This document shows positions 1-7,656 of a stretch of DNA of 11,795 nucleotides, in pieces. The notes under the pieces were generated by a model. That model made no database searches. It saw nothing but the letters and a program-made list of their open reading frames with translations, and had not been told where the DNA came from. Source of the DNA: Deltaproteobacteria bacterium (GTDB lineage: Bacteria > Desulfobacterota > GWC2-55-46 > UBA9637). Made by a program: the position numbers and the translations under genes. Within the stretch, counting starts at the first letter, position 1; every line of letters starts with the position of its first letter. The DNA is taken from contig JACRNK010000101.1 in the NCBI GenBank assembly GCA_016234985.1, positions 1 to 11,795 of the forward strand, written 5' to 3'.

Positions 1-2069
1 CTTTCACCGAACAAGAGCGCATCTCTCCGCATGGTATGAGCAGCCAGTGTGATTTCTGCGCCGACAGCCGTATTTTTTGAAGACATACAGCACTCTGCCA
101 AAGCAACTGCCAGTCCGCCCTCGGAACAGTCATGGCTTGATTTTATTATACCATCATGGATTGCGTTTAAACAGACCTCCTGCACCCTTGCCTCCATGTC
201 TAAATTCAGATGCGGCGGCTTACCCTTATCTAATTTATGTATAATCTTGAGATACTCGCTTCCGCCCAATTCAAGTTTTGTCTCGCCCAATAAAATTATA
301 ATATCCCCTTCTGTTTTAAACCATTGAGTTGCATGGCGGCTTATATCCTCTATCAGGCCGACCATGCCCACCGTAGGCGTAGGATATATGGAAACGCCGG
401 ATGTTTCATTGTATAGGCTTACATTGCCGCTTATTACAGGTATGCCAAATTTTTTACATGCCTCGCTCATGCCCAGAACAGCCTGCTCGAACTGCCACAT
501 GATTTCCGGCCTTTCAGGATTGCCGAAATTGAGACAATCGGTAAGCGCAATGGGTTTTGCGCCTGAACAGACAAGGTTTCTTGCCGCCTCTGCAACGGCA
601 ATTGCGCCGCCTGTCCACGGGTCAAGATAGCAATAACGGCTGTTGCAGTCCACCGTCATGGCCAGAGCCTTTTTTGTGCCTTTTATCCTGATAACTGCCG
701 CATCGGAACCCGGCAAAACCACTGTATCTGTTCTTACCATGTGGTCATACTGCCTGTATATCCATTCCTTGCTTGCAATATTCGGAGATGAAAGGAGTCT
801 GAGCAATATAGCATTGTAATCATTTTGTAGGGTGGGCTGTGCCCACCGATTATTGGCGGGCGCAGCCCGCCCTACCACAACCGCCGGTTCAGGTATATTT
901 TTAAGATCAAGCGCCTGAACATCATCCTGCGAAGCAGGTCTTTTTATAGGTCTTTTATATAGAGGCGCATTATCAGTCAGAGGCTTTACAGGAATCATGG
1001 CAGCGATATCATTTCCTTCTGCCACGCGCAGAAGTCCGCTGCTTGTGACAATGCCTATCACAACCGCTTCCAAATCCCATTTGTGGAAAATCTCCTTTAC
1101 CTTATCCTCGCATCCTTGCCTCACAACCATCAGCATCCGCTCCTGTGATTCGGAAAGCATGACCTCGTAAGCCGTCATGCCCTGTTCACGCCTCGGCACA
1201 AGGGACACATCTAAATCAATGCCTGTGCCTGCGCGGGATGCCATCTCCACTGACGATGAGGTAAGCCCTGCGGCGCCCATATCCTGAATGCCCACGACAT
1301 AATCTGTCTTGAACACCTCAAGGCATGCCTCAAGCAATAATTTTTCCGTGAACGGATCGCCGACCTGAACAGTAGGCCGCCTTTCCTCTCCGCCTTCGCC
1401 GAACACATCCGACGCCATGGTGGCGCCGTGGATGCCGTCCCTGCCTGTCTTTGAGCCCACATACATCACAAGATTTCCGATGCCCTCTGCCCTGCCCTTG
1501 AAAATCCTGTTGCTTTCCATAATGCCGACTGTCATGGCATTAACGAGGCAGTTGCCATTGTAACTTTCGTGAAAGTAAACCTCACCGCCCACAGTAGGCA
1601 CGCCCATGCAATTGCCGTAACCTGCAATGCCTGCCACAACACCATTTAGAAGATATTTAGTTTTGGGGTGCTCAAACGAACCGAACCTGAGAGAATTCAA
1701 AGATGCAATGGGACGCGCGCCCATTGTAAAAATATCTCTCAAGATTCCGCCTACTCCTGTAGCTGCGCCCTGATACGGCTCAATATAGGAAGGATGGTTG
1801 TGAGATTCCATCTTAAAGGCAACTGCCATGCCGTCGCCGATATCAACAATGCCGGCATTCTCGCCAGGGCCCTGCAGGACATGTTTTCCTGTTATTGGAA
1901 AGTTTTTTAGATGGATTTTGGATGATTTATACGAGCAGTGCTCGCTCCACATGACGGAGAATATGCCGAGTTCAAGGAGGTTAGGCTCTCTTCCAATAGA
2001 ATTTACAACCCTCTGATATTCTTCGTCCGTGAGGCCATGTTGGGAAATGACGTCTTGTGTGATTTTCAT
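1..2069 (-). CDS. purL: Phosphoribosylformylglycinamidine synthase subunit PurL (3' end off window)
   Basis: Small-type PurL of the PurL/PurQ/PurS complex: ATP-dependent conversion of FGAR plus glutamine-derived ammonia to FGAM in cytosolic purine synthesis. The reverse strand reads open for 689 codons from ATG at 2069 to the left edge. Seen: [11 protein letters not shown] at residues 41-51 containing the family's conserved His (H44), GPGENAG and ESHNHPS in the nucleotide-binding region, [12 protein letters not shown], a second AIRS-like half with NFGNPE and [22 protein letters not shown], and LFGE at the edge. Small PurLs are usually 600-750 residues, so roughly the last 50 are missing. Residues 399-415 ([17 protein letters not shown]) are encoded by a palindromic repeat in the linker between the two halves, with the frame kept. 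No clear Shine-Dalgarno precedes the ATG. The nearest gene upstream is the ABC-F gene, 108 bp away on the same strand. Confidence 0.96.
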   Translation of the reverse strand, partial: MKITQDVISQHGLTDEEYQRVVNSIGREPNLLELGIFSVMWSEHCSYKSSKIHLKNFPITGKHVLQGPGENAGIVDIGDGMAVAFKMESHNHPSYIEPYQGAATGVGGILRDIFTMGARPIASLNSLRFGSFEHPKTKYLLNGVVAGIAGYGNCMGVPTVGGEVYFHESYNGNCLVNAMTVGIMESNRIFKGRAEGIGNLVMYVGSKTGRDGIHGATMASDVFGEGGEERRPTVQVGDPFTEKLLLEACLEVFKTDYVVGIQDMGAAGLTSSSVEMASRAGTGIDLDVSLVPRREQGMTAYEVMLSESQERMLMVVRQGCEDKVKEIFHKWDLEAVVIGIVTSSGLLRVAEGNDIAAMIPVKPLTDNAPLYKRPIKRPASQDDVQALDLKNIPEPAVVVGRAAPANNRWAQPTLQNDYNAILLRLLSSPNIASKEWIYRQYDHMVRTDTVVLPGSDAAVIRIKGTKKALAMTVDCNSRYCYLDPWTGGAIAVAEAARNLVCSGAKPIALTDCLNFGNPERPEIMWQFEQAVLGMSEACKKFGIPVISGNVSLYNETSGVSIYPTPTVGMVGLIEDISRHATQWFKTEGDIIILLGETKLELGGSEYLKIIHKLDKGKPPHLNLDMEARVQEVCLNAIHDGIIKSSHDCSEGGLAVALAECCMSSKNTAVGAEITLAAHTMRRDALLFGE
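827..875. repeat. GTAGGG...CCCTAC double-hairpin repeat inside purL
   Basis: Two GC-rich half-hairpins lie side by side: GTGGGC-TGT-GCCCAC (832-846) and GCGGGC-GCA-GCCCGC (856-870). The whole unit also folds on itself, since the 18-base outer arms (GTAGGG..., 827-844, and ...CCCTAC, 858-875) differ at only two positions, both allowing G-U pairing. It adds no stop and no frameshift to purL. A unit of the same architecture lies at 4081-4137. Confidence 0.85.
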
Positions 2070-2078
2070 GGAAGATAA

Positions 2079-2140
2079 ACCCCGTTAGAAAATTTCATAT
2101 ATTGACACTGTTTTATTTAAGCACATATTTCTAACGGGGT
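2079..2140. repeat. CCCCGTTAGA inverted repeat upstream of purL
   Basis: Perfect 13-base arms, ACCCCGTTAGAAA (2079-2091) and TTTCTAACGGGGT (2128-2140), flank a 36-base AT-rich loop. The unit fills most of the 108 bp gap between the ABC-F stop and the purL start and ends 9 bases before the purL ATG. A related palindrome lies at 7657-7703. It could act as a terminator or as 5' leader structure for purL, or simply be a repeat copy. No T-run follows either arm on the minus strand, so a classical intrinsic terminator is unlikely. Confidence 0.75.
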
Positions 2141-2177
2141 AAATAACCAAATACAGGGCAAAATAACAAGGGAAAAA

Positions 2178-4028
2178 TCACCCGCTCATCCTCTCCTCAA
2201 ACTCCTTTGTCTTTGCTTCATGCTCCGCTGTCAGCGATTCCAATTCTTTAAAAATGGTTTCAATTTGGGTGTTTAAATTATGAATGGCAATTGACAGTTT
2301 TGATATGGCCTCGCCATCCCCTTTTTCCGATGCCTCTACAAGGGACTGGCTCTCCTTTTCCACATCCTTTTCCAACAGCATAATGGTCTTTTCCCGCTCT
2401 GCAATCTTTGTTTGCAGGGGGACAAGGGTTTTTGAACGGTCTTCGTTTAATTGCGCCCTGAGCCGCCGCATCTCTTTCTTATTGAAGTTTTTATTCTGCC
2501 TGCTGCTTGGCTTGCCGCCCTCGGACTCTCTCTCGTTTTCCCATCCTACCCTATCCAGAAATTCCTGATATGTCCCTTCAAACAACTCCACATTGCCTCC
2601 GTCAAACACAATCAGCCGTGTGGCAATGTTATTGAGAATCAATTCGCTGTGCGTAACTATAATCACGCCGCCGTCAAATGCATCAATGGCCTCAACCAGC
2701 GAATCAATGGAATCCATGTCAAGATGATTGGTCGGCTCGTCCAGCAAAAGGAGATTTGCCGGGCTTACCAATAATTTTCCGAGCAGCACCCTGCTCTTTT
2801 CTCCGCCGGAAAGCACGGATATTTTTTTCAACGCCTTGTCGCCGTCGAACATCATGATGCCGCAAATCTTCCGCGCCGCGCCCCTGTTGCAATCGGGATG
2901 GGTGTCCATGATTTCCATCTCAACGGTCTTTTGAGGATTAAGGCGGTTTATATTAGTCTGGCCAAAATAGGCGATGGATAAATTCTGATTGTGCTGAACT
3001 GCTCCGGTTTGCGGCTGCATCTCGCCTGCAAGGAGATTTAAAAACGTCGTCTTCCCCTTGCCGTTTTTACCGATGACCGCGATCCTGTCGTTTTTGCCGA
3101 CCGCTATGCTCAGACCCTGAAAGAGCGGCGCATCATTATGATTGTTGTAAGAAAACGATATATCGTTTGCGCTCATCAGCCATTTGCCAGGAAAGGGCGC
3201 GGACTTGAATGAAAAATCAAGGGTTCGTATGTCGGATAATTTATCGCGCTTCTCCATCTTTTCAAGCGCCTTTACCCGCGACTGCACGGCCTTTGCCTTG
3301 GACGCCTTTGCGCGGAAGCGGTTGATAAACTCCTCCACCTCTGCGCGCTTTTTTTCGTCGCCGATGCGGGTCTTCTCGTGTATCTCCTCTTCCTGCGCTA
3401 TCTGCTGATACAACTTCTGCGTAGTCCCCGCAATCTTCTTCATCTTGCAGCGGTGAATGCCCATGGTGTGGGTTGTCACGCTGTCCATAAAATCCCGGTC
3501 GTGCGTAATGATAATCATCTCGTCCCTCCACGCGCGCAGAAACCGCGTGAGCCAGCGCACGGACACGATGTCGAGATAATTGGTCGGCTCGTCCAGAAGA
3601 AGCAGGTTTGGCTCGGAGACCAGCACCTTTGCAAGGTTCAGCCGAACCTGATAGCCGCCGGAAAATTCCTGCGGGTTGCGGTTGAAATCATCCACGGAAA
3701 ATCCGAGACCCATGAGAATCGTCTCCACCTTGTAACTTTCATCGATCCCATCCTCTGAAGGCTTGAGCGCCAAACACCCTTCTTTCAGAACCGTATCCTC
3801 TGTAAAACGGATATGCTGTGACAGATGCCCGATGGTGTAATAATTCGGAACGCTGATAACCCCTGCGTCCGGCTCTTCCTCTCCGAGTATCATCCTGAAC
3901 AGAGTTGTTTTGCCGTGCCCGTTCCTGCCCACCAAGCCGATGCGCTCCCCTGGATTCATGACAAAACTCACATTGTCAAAAAGCGCCTGACTGCCGTACG
4001 TCTTTTCCAAACCGCTGACTTTAAGCAT
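2178..4028 (-). CDS. ABC-F family ATPase (ribosome-associated, Uup/YheS/EttA type)
   Basis: A 616-residue soluble protein with two ABC ATPase domains and no membrane segments, the hallmark of ABC-F translation factors that bind the ribosomal E site. Domain 1: Walker A GRNGHGKT (34-41), signature FSGGY (122-126), Walker B LLLLDEPT (142-149), switch His176. A charged, Lys/Arg-rich helical linker (about 195-275) corresponds to the P-site tRNA interaction motif. Domain 2: Walker A GKNGKGKT (320-327), signature LSGGE (406-410), Walker B LLLLDEPT (426-433), His460. Residues about 515-616 form a Glu/Lys-rich coiled coil like the C-terminal domain of Uup and YheS. The short span between Walker A and signature in domain 1 argues against the EttA arm. 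All ATPase residues are intact. An AAAGGA stretch lies about 12 bases before the ATG. The exact subfamily, and any role in antibiotic protection, cannot be told from the sequence alone. Confidence 0.95.
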   Translation of the reverse strand: MLKVSGLEKTYGSQALFDNVSFVMNPGERIGLVGRNGHGKTTLFRMILGEEEPDAGVISVPNYYTIGHLSQHIRFTEDTVLKEGCLALKPSEDGIDESYKVETILMGLGFSVDDFNRNPQEFSGGYQVRLNLAKVLVSEPNLLLLDEPTNYLDIVSVRWLTRFLRAWRDEMIIITHDRDFMDSVTTHTMGIHRCKMKKIAGTTQKLYQQIAQEEEIHEKTRIGDEKKRAEVEEFINRFRAKASKAKAVQSRVKALEKMEKRDKLSDIRTLDFSFKSAPFPGKWLMSANDISFSYNNHNDAPLFQGLSIAVGKNDRIAVIGKNGKGKTTFLNLLAGEMQPQTGAVQHNQNLSIAYFGQTNINRLNPQKTVEMEIMDTHPDCNRGAARKICGIMMFDGDKALKKISVLSGGEKSRVLLGKLLVSPANLLLLDEPTNHLDMDSIDSLVEAIDAFDGGVIIVTHSELILNNIATRLIVFDGGNVELFEGTYQEFLDRVGWENERESEGGKPSSRQNKNFNKKEMRRLRAQLNEDRSKTLVPLQTKIAEREKTIMLLEKDVEKESQSLVEASEKGDGEAISKLSIAIHNLNTQIETIFKELESLTAEHEAKTKEFEERMSG

Positions 4029-4080
4029 TGATGTTCAAATCCTTTCTTTTTTATTTTGCCCCGAAAATACCTATTCTTTT

Positions 4081-4137
4081 TGTAGGGGAGGGGCTTGCCC
4101 CCTCCCACTGCGGGCGGCCACATGGGCCGCCCCTACA
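4081..4137. repeat. TGTAGGGG...CCCCTACA double-hairpin repeat
   Basis: Outer arms TGTAGGGG (4081-4088) and CCCCTACA (4130-4137) enclose two GC-rich hairpins: GGGAGGGGC/GCCCCCTCCC (one unpaired base) and GGGCGGCC/GGCCGCCC. The architecture matches the repeat at 827-875. A further inverted pair, CCTATTCT (4070-4077) and AGAATAGG (4151-4158), brackets the unit. It lies in the divergent gap between the ABC-F gene and the small exported protein. Confidence 0.8.
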
Positions 4138-4219
4138 TTTCTCTTACTTGAGAATAGGAAATTATATCGCACCTAATATAATTTACAAAGAAAATTTATT
4201 TCCCTTCAGCAATCTTTCC

Positions 4220-4248
4220 TTGACTCTCCATATAAGTTGACCTAAAAT
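4220..4248 (+). promoter_or_regulatory. Sigma70-type promoter of the small exported protein gene
   Basis: TTGACT (4220-4225), a 17-base spacer and TAAAAT (4243-4248) each differ by one base from the -35 and -10 consensus. Transcription would begin near 4255. That is only about 5 bases before the ATG at 4260 and about 26 before the ATG at 4281, which supports the later start codon. Confidence 0.6.
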
Positions 4249-4280
4249 TCAATAAAAAGATGAGTGGGGAAATAAAAAGA

Positions 4281-4703
4281 ATGTTAAATCTCATAAAAAC
4301 TAATATCTCAAGCCTCATTCTTGTTATCGTGGCATTACTTGGCACAACACCAACTTTCGCGCAATCGGAAGTTTTGCGTCCGGAAGCCGTGTCAATTGTT
4401 CAATTGCTTGCCAATCCCGAAAAATACCAAGGCCACTTGGTTATGGTCACAGGGTTTTGCCGAATCGAATTTGAAGGCAATGCTATATATCTCCACCAAG
4501 ATGATTACACCTACGGCAATACAAAAAATGGTATTTGGTTGGGTATTGACCGCCAAGAGGTCAGATTTAAGTTTGAGAAAGGCCATTGTCTTGTTGTAGG
4601 TCGTTTTGATGCAAAAAACCAAGGCCACATGGGTTTGTTTTCTGGCGCTCTGAATGACATTAAGCGTTTTGAGTCTTGGCCACCGCAACAACCAAAGCAA
4701 TAA
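4281..4703 (+). CDS. Small exported protein, possibly OB-fold (unknown function)
   Basis: A 140-residue protein with a clear signal peptide: positive N-terminus (MLNLIKTN), hydrophobic core at residues about 10-21 and likely cleavage after TFA at residue 27, so periplasmic or surface. The mature part starts with a helix-like stretch (AVSIVQLLANPEKYQG), then alternating strands (HLVMVTGF, NAIYLH, GIWLGI, CLVVGRF), a pattern compatible with a small OB-type barrel; this fold reading is inference. I do not recognise a named family with certainty and assign no function. The ORF can start at 4260 (seven extra residues), but the promoter spacing and the GGGGA at 4267-4271 favour 4281. It is a single-gene unit, convergent with the Nudix gene, with 53 bp between the two stops. 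Confidence 0.7.
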   Translation: MLNLIKTNISSLILVIVALLGTTPTFAQSEVLRPEAVSIVQLLANPEKYQGHLVMVTGFCRIEFEGNAIYLHQDDYTYGNTKNGIWLGIDRQEVRFKFEKGHCLVVGRFDAKNQGHMGLFSGALNDIKRFESWPPQQPKQ

Positions 4704-4756
4704 CATACAAGATGTTTGAGCAGATGCAGGATAACCCGTGCCGCTGATTTAAGTCA

Positions 4757-5221
4757 TTACCCTTCAATCATCCTTTTTGCCTTTTTCAAAATCTCTTTCT
4801 CGTCCTTATATTCAACCAATCTTATTGCCTCATCAATGGGAAACCACCTGCAATCGTTGACCTCATCGTCGTGATTTGCAACATCGCCGCCGGTACATTC
4901 CATGAGGAAAAAATAAACGATTTTGAAAAACCGCTTTGTCTCCTCCGCCTCTTTGTGCGCATAAAAATATTGGATGTGGTCAATAAGTTTTATAATCTTG
5001 CCGTCTAAGCCGGTTTCTTCTTTCACCTCACGGTGCGCTGTTCTGGCGATACCCTCGCCGTTTTCCCTCAAGCCCTTGGGAAGACACCAGACTTTGCCCT
5101 CTTTAACCGCGATGAGTGCAACTTCAATCCCCCCTTGTCCCCCCTTTTTCAAAGGGGGGATTGAGGGTGGGTTTCTACGGAATATAACCCCGCCGGATGA
5201 TATTTGACGCTCGGTTTTCAT
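4757..5221 (-). CDS. Nudix hydrolase (Ap4A/MutT-like) with repeat-encoded insert
   Basis: A 154-residue Nudix pyrophosphohydrolase, a family that cleaves nucleoside diphosphates linked to another group. The Nudix box fits G-x5-E-x7-REVKEETGL at residues 50-72, so the metal-binding REVKEE set is complete. The preceding WCLPKG and the overall length resemble bacterial diadenosine polyphosphate hydrolases, but the substrate is not fixed by sequence. Residues 18-31 (PPSIPPLKKGGQGG) do not belong to the fold; they are the translation of a palindromic DNA repeat inserted between the first two beta strands (SGGVIFRR and EVALIAV). The frame is intact, so the gene is probably functional. It is divergent from the YgiQ gene; the 110 bp between them is AT-rich with no confident promoter. 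Confidence 0.93.
   Translation of the reverse strand: MKTERQISSGGVIFRRNPPSIPPLKKGGQGGIEVALIAVKEGKVWCLPKGLRENGEGIARTAHREVKEETGLDGKIIKLIDHIQYFYAHKEAEETKRFFKIVYFFLMECTGGDVANHDDEVNDCRWFPIDEAIRLVEYKDEKEILKKAKRMIEG
5127..5173. repeat. CCCCCC/GGGGGG palindromic repeat inside the Nudix gene
   Basis: AATCCCCCC (5127-5135) and GGGGGGATT (5154-5162) are exact inverse complements, and CCCCCCTTT (5139-5147) also pairs with AAAGGGGGG (5151-5159), so two alternative hairpins compete. GAGGGTGGG follows. Read on the minus strand it encodes the proline- and lysine/glycine-rich insert of the Nudix protein. A related unit lies at 8946-8975. Confidence 0.8.
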
Positions 5222-5331
5222 AAATAGCTAACGGTAACTCTACAATATCAAAAAAAAGAAAGCAAAAAATTATGCTAACAAAGACTTTTCTTGCTCTCAA
5301 GGATGAAGATTAGATAGAATATAAAATACCG

Positions 5332-7083
5332 ATGTTTCTTCCAACAACGAAAGAAGAATTGAAGGGGCTTGGCTGGGACGGCCTTGATGTCATCCTCATA
5401 ACCGGCGACAGCTATATTGATTCGCCCTTTGTCGGCGCTGCTGTCATCGGCAAAGTCTTGCTGAATGCCGGTTACAAGGTCGGCATTATCGGCCAGCCGG
5501 AAACAACTTCCGGAGCAGACATTCTGCGCCTCGGGGAGCCGCGGCTCTTCTGGGGCGTTACCGCCGGCTGCATAGATTCGCTGGTTGCCAACCGCACGGC
5601 CTCAGGCCGCAGACGCAAGAGCGACGACTACACCCCCGGCGCGCTCAATAATCGCCGTCCCGACCGCGCCTCCATCATATACGCCAATCTCATCAGAAGG
5701 TTTCGCAAAGACGCAAGCCGGCCTCTTGTTCTGGGAGGGATAGAGGCGAGCCTGCGCCGGACAGCCCATTATGATTTCTGGACAGACGCGATACGAAGGT
5801 CTATCCTCTTTGATGCAAGGGCCGATTATCTCCTTTACGGCATGGCGGAAAATTCCGTCGTTCAACTGGCCGGATGTATCCAACAGGGGAAAGACCCAAA
5901 AACCGTGCGGGGGCTTTGTTATATTTCCAAAAATCTCCCGGACAATTGTCTGGAACTGGCTTCGTTCGAAGAGTGCGCAAAAGACAAGGCCGCGTTCACG
6001 AAGGCATTTAAAATATTTTATGATAATAATGATCCGATGACCGCCCTAACATTGGCGCAAAAACATGACAGCCGTTATCTCATCCAGAATCCTCCGGCAT
6101 TTTATTTGACACAACAAGAACTTGACGCAGTTTATAACCTAAAATATGAACGCGATGTCCACCCTTTTCATCGCAAGGATGGCGAGGTAAAGGCATTAGA
6201 AACCATCCGTTTCGCCATCTCCACTCACCGCGGATGTTACGGCGAATGCGGCTTCTGTTCCATTGCCGTTCACGAAGGCCGGCGCACGAGGAGCAGAAGC
6301 AGGGAGTCTATCCTTGCCGAAGCAGAGGAGATGACCCGGCATCCGCTTTTTAAAGGGAGGATTCACGATGTAGGCGGGCCGTCGGCAAATATGTATGCAA
6401 CGGGCTGCGAGCGGATGGAGAAAAAAGGGTGCTGTCAAAAAAAGAGCTGCCTCTCGCCCGCGATTTGTCCCAATCTCAACTTCGGTCATGCCGAGCAAAT
6501 TTTGCTTCTGAAAGCGCTGCGCGCCGTAAAGGGCGTTCAAAAAGTCGTGGTTGCATCGGGACTGCGCTACGACATGACGCTGGCGGATAAAAAAGACGGA
6601 GAGCGCTATCTGAAAGAGCTTGTCCGCCATCATGTGTCGGGACAGATGAAGATTGCGCCGGAACACTCGGAAGCAAATGTGCTGGAGATCATGGGCAAGC
6701 CCGGCTGCGGCCGCAGCACACTCATGAAATTCAAATCGCTCTTTTACCGGTTTACGGAGGAGGCGGGATTGAAGCAGTTTTTATCTTACTATCTCATGGC
6801 AGCGCATCCCGGCTGCGGCCTGAATGATATGAAAAGGCTCAAGGCATTTACCGCGCAGGACCTGGGCGCGCCGCCGGAGCAGATTCAGATATTCACGCCC
6901 ACGCCGTCAACCTATTCAACCCTCGCCTATTGGACAGAATGCAACCCGTTCAACGGCAAGCCTATCTTTGTGGAAAAAAGCGTCCGCTCCAAGGAAATGC
7001 AGAAGGAGATGCTTGTAGGCGCAGAAGGCAGGAAAGAAACTTTTGATTCTTATAAAGCAAGATTCAGGAGAAAGGGGCGATGA
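5332..7083 (+). CDS. ygiQ: YgiQ-family radical SAM protein
   Basis: A 583-residue member of the YgiQ (UPF0313) radical SAM family, whose reaction is not established. The N-terminus MFLPTTKEELKGLGWDGLDV and GDSYIDSPFVGAAVIG are typical of the family and form a B12-binding-like front half; the GGIEASLRR motif follows at about 135-143. The [4Fe-4S]-binding CxxxCxxC is GCYGECGFC, cysteines 302, 306 and 309. A second cysteine-rich patch (C359, C367, C368, C373, C379), also usual for YgiQ, could hold another metal or disulfides. The C-terminal half carries SGQMKIAPEHSE and HPGCGLNDM. Length is near the family norm and no motif is missing. An in-frame stop just upstream (TAG at 5311) leaves ATG 5332 as the only good start, although no Shine-Dalgarno is visible. 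TTGCTC (5291) with TAGAAT (5315) is a possible but weak promoter that would give a near-leaderless mRNA. Confidence 0.95.
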   Translation: MFLPTTKEELKGLGWDGLDVILITGDSYIDSPFVGAAVIGKVLLNAGYKVGIIGQPETTSGADILRLGEPRLFWGVTAGCIDSLVANRTASGRRRKSDDYTPGALNNRRPDRASIIYANLIRRFRKDASRPLVLGGIEASLRRTAHYDFWTDAIRRSILFDARADYLLYGMAENSVVQLAGCIQQGKDPKTVRGLCYISKNLPDNCLELASFEECAKDKAAFTKAFKIFYDNNDPMTALTLAQKHDSRYLIQNPPAFYLTQQELDAVYNLKYERDVHPFHRKDGEVKALETIRFAISTHRGCYGECGFCSIAVHEGRRTRSRSRESILAEAEEMTRHPLFKGRIHDVGGPSANMYATGCERMEKKGCCQKKSCLSPAICPNLNFGHAEQILLLKALRAVKGVQKVVVASGLRYDMTLADKKDGERYLKELVRHHVSGQMKIAPEHSEANVLEIMGKPGCGRSTLMKFKSLFYRFTEEAGLKQFLSYYLMAAHPGCGLNDMKRLKAFTAQDLGAPPEQIQIFTPTPSTYSTLAYWTECNPFNGKPIFVEKSVRSKEMQKEMLVGAEGRKETFDSYKARFRRKGR

Positions 7084-7087
7084 TGCG

Positions 7088-7210
7088 TCATACAAACCCA
7101 TCCAGCCTCTCCAACCCTTCTTCCCTCGCAATCCTTACCGCCCCTTCAAACTCCTCGCTTGTTATTCTTCTGTTCATCGGCGGGTGTTCAAATGCTTGAT
7201 AGCAGGACAT
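7088..7210 (-). pseudogene. C-terminal remnant of a PflA-like radical SAM activase
   Basis: The 140 bp between ygiQ and the DksA-like gene holds a 40-residue reading frame on the minus strand, from ATG 7210 to TGA 7088. It contains NRRITSEEFEGAVRIA and EEGLERLDGF. This resembles the C-terminal tail of putative pyruvate-formate-lyase-activating-type radical SAM proteins (xLNRRIT-x-EEY-x3-A-x3-A-x2-GLxRLD). The rest of such a gene is absent: upstream the frame runs into the end of the DksA-like gene in a different register and meets a stop. No ribosome binding site precedes the ATG. I therefore read it as a decayed gene end; a true microprotein is the alternative. The family match is from memory and needs a search. 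Confidence 0.45.
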
Positions 7211-7223
7211 CTTGCAACGGTCT

Positions 7224-7604
7224 TTACAACGTCGGCTTTTTCCCCTCTTTCTTGCTTTGGCAATTTACGCAGCAGGTTGTTAACGGAACCGCTTTTAGCC
7301 TCTCCTCATCTATCTCAGATTCGCAGTCTTCGCATACGCCATAAGTTCCGTCTTCAAGCTTTGTTATTGCCTCATCCATTTTTGTAAGCTCTTCACGCCG
7401 CATATCAGCAATGGCAAGGCCTGTGTCCTCTATCAAATCAATAAGAGACTGCTCCTCCAAATCCTGCGGGCTGTCGAACTGCTTATTATATTCCTTGCCG
7501 AGTTTGTTAAATATTTCATCCCTCAATTCGCTCCACATCTTCCGCTTTTTATCCATGAGCGCCTTTTTTAATTTTTCCTGCCTTGTCTTTTTATCACCTG
7601 CCAT
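7224..7604 (-). CDS. DksA/TraR-type C4 zinc-finger protein
   Basis: A 126-residue protein with a long charged N-terminal helix and a C-terminal zinc finger of the DksA/TraR type: C91-x2-C94-x17-C112-x2-C115, plus an extra C111. The family binds RNA polymerase through the secondary channel and, in DksA, works with ppGpp on ribosomal and amino-acid promoters. The coiled-coil tip here reads SPQDLE (45-50), where DksA has DPVDRA, so only the second Asp of the DxxDxA motif remains and the Ala is Glu. It is thus more likely one of the DksA-like paralogs than DksA itself. The start is well supported by AGGAGG at 7611-7616, 6 bases upstream. It is the last intact gene of the right-hand minus-strand block; two competing hairpins lie in its leader. 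Confidence 0.93.
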   Translation of the reverse strand: MAGDKKTRQEKLKKALMDKKRKMWSELRDEIFNKLGKEYNKQFDSPQDLEEQSLIDLIEDTGLAIADMRREELTKMDEAITKLEDGTYGVCEDCESEIDEERLKAVPLTTCCVNCQSKKEGKKPTL

Positions 7605-7610
7605 TTTAAG

Positions 7611-7616
7611 CCTCCT
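7611..7616 (-). promoter_or_regulatory. Strong ribosome binding site of the DksA-like gene
   Basis: On the minus strand this reads AGGAGG, followed by CTTAAA and the ATG, an optimal spacing that fixes the start of the zinc-finger protein at 7604. Confidence 0.85.
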
Positions 7617-7619
7617 GTA

Positions 7620-7643
7620 ATGGGTAGTTGCCCATTTATGGGC
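7620..7643. other. Two mutually exclusive small hairpins in the DksA-like leader
   Basis: ATGGG-TAGTTG-CCCAT (7620-7635) and GCCCAT-TT-ATGGGC (7630-7643) share the CCCAT segment, so only one can form at a time. They end a few bases before the AGGAGG. On the plus strand the second stem is followed by GTTTTT, which is terminator-like, but no plus-strand gene obviously needs it. Confidence 0.35.
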
Positions 7644-7656
7644 GTTTTTAAAATAT

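Noticed and set aside
827..875. purL as a pseudogene because of an inserted hairpin
   Set aside because: The frame was read through the insert from 2069 to the left edge without any stop, and all motifs on both sides are intact.
2066..2098. Ten-residue leader peptide ([10 protein letters not shown]) overlapping the purL ATG as ATGA
   Set aside because: It lies largely in the palindromic repeat, has no ribosome binding site and no regulatory codons; probably chance.
2284..4031. Several plus-strand open frames over the ABC-F gene
   Set aside because: They are antisense shadows of a long, motif-complete gene and show no domain or start signal of their own.
4260..4280. ATG 4260 as the start of the small exported protein
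   Set aside because: The predicted transcript start is about 5 bases before it, and the signal peptide begins better at 4281.
6196..6676. Minus-strand open frames inside ygiQ
   Set aside because: Composition follows the codon pattern of the sense gene; no motifs and no ribosome binding sites.
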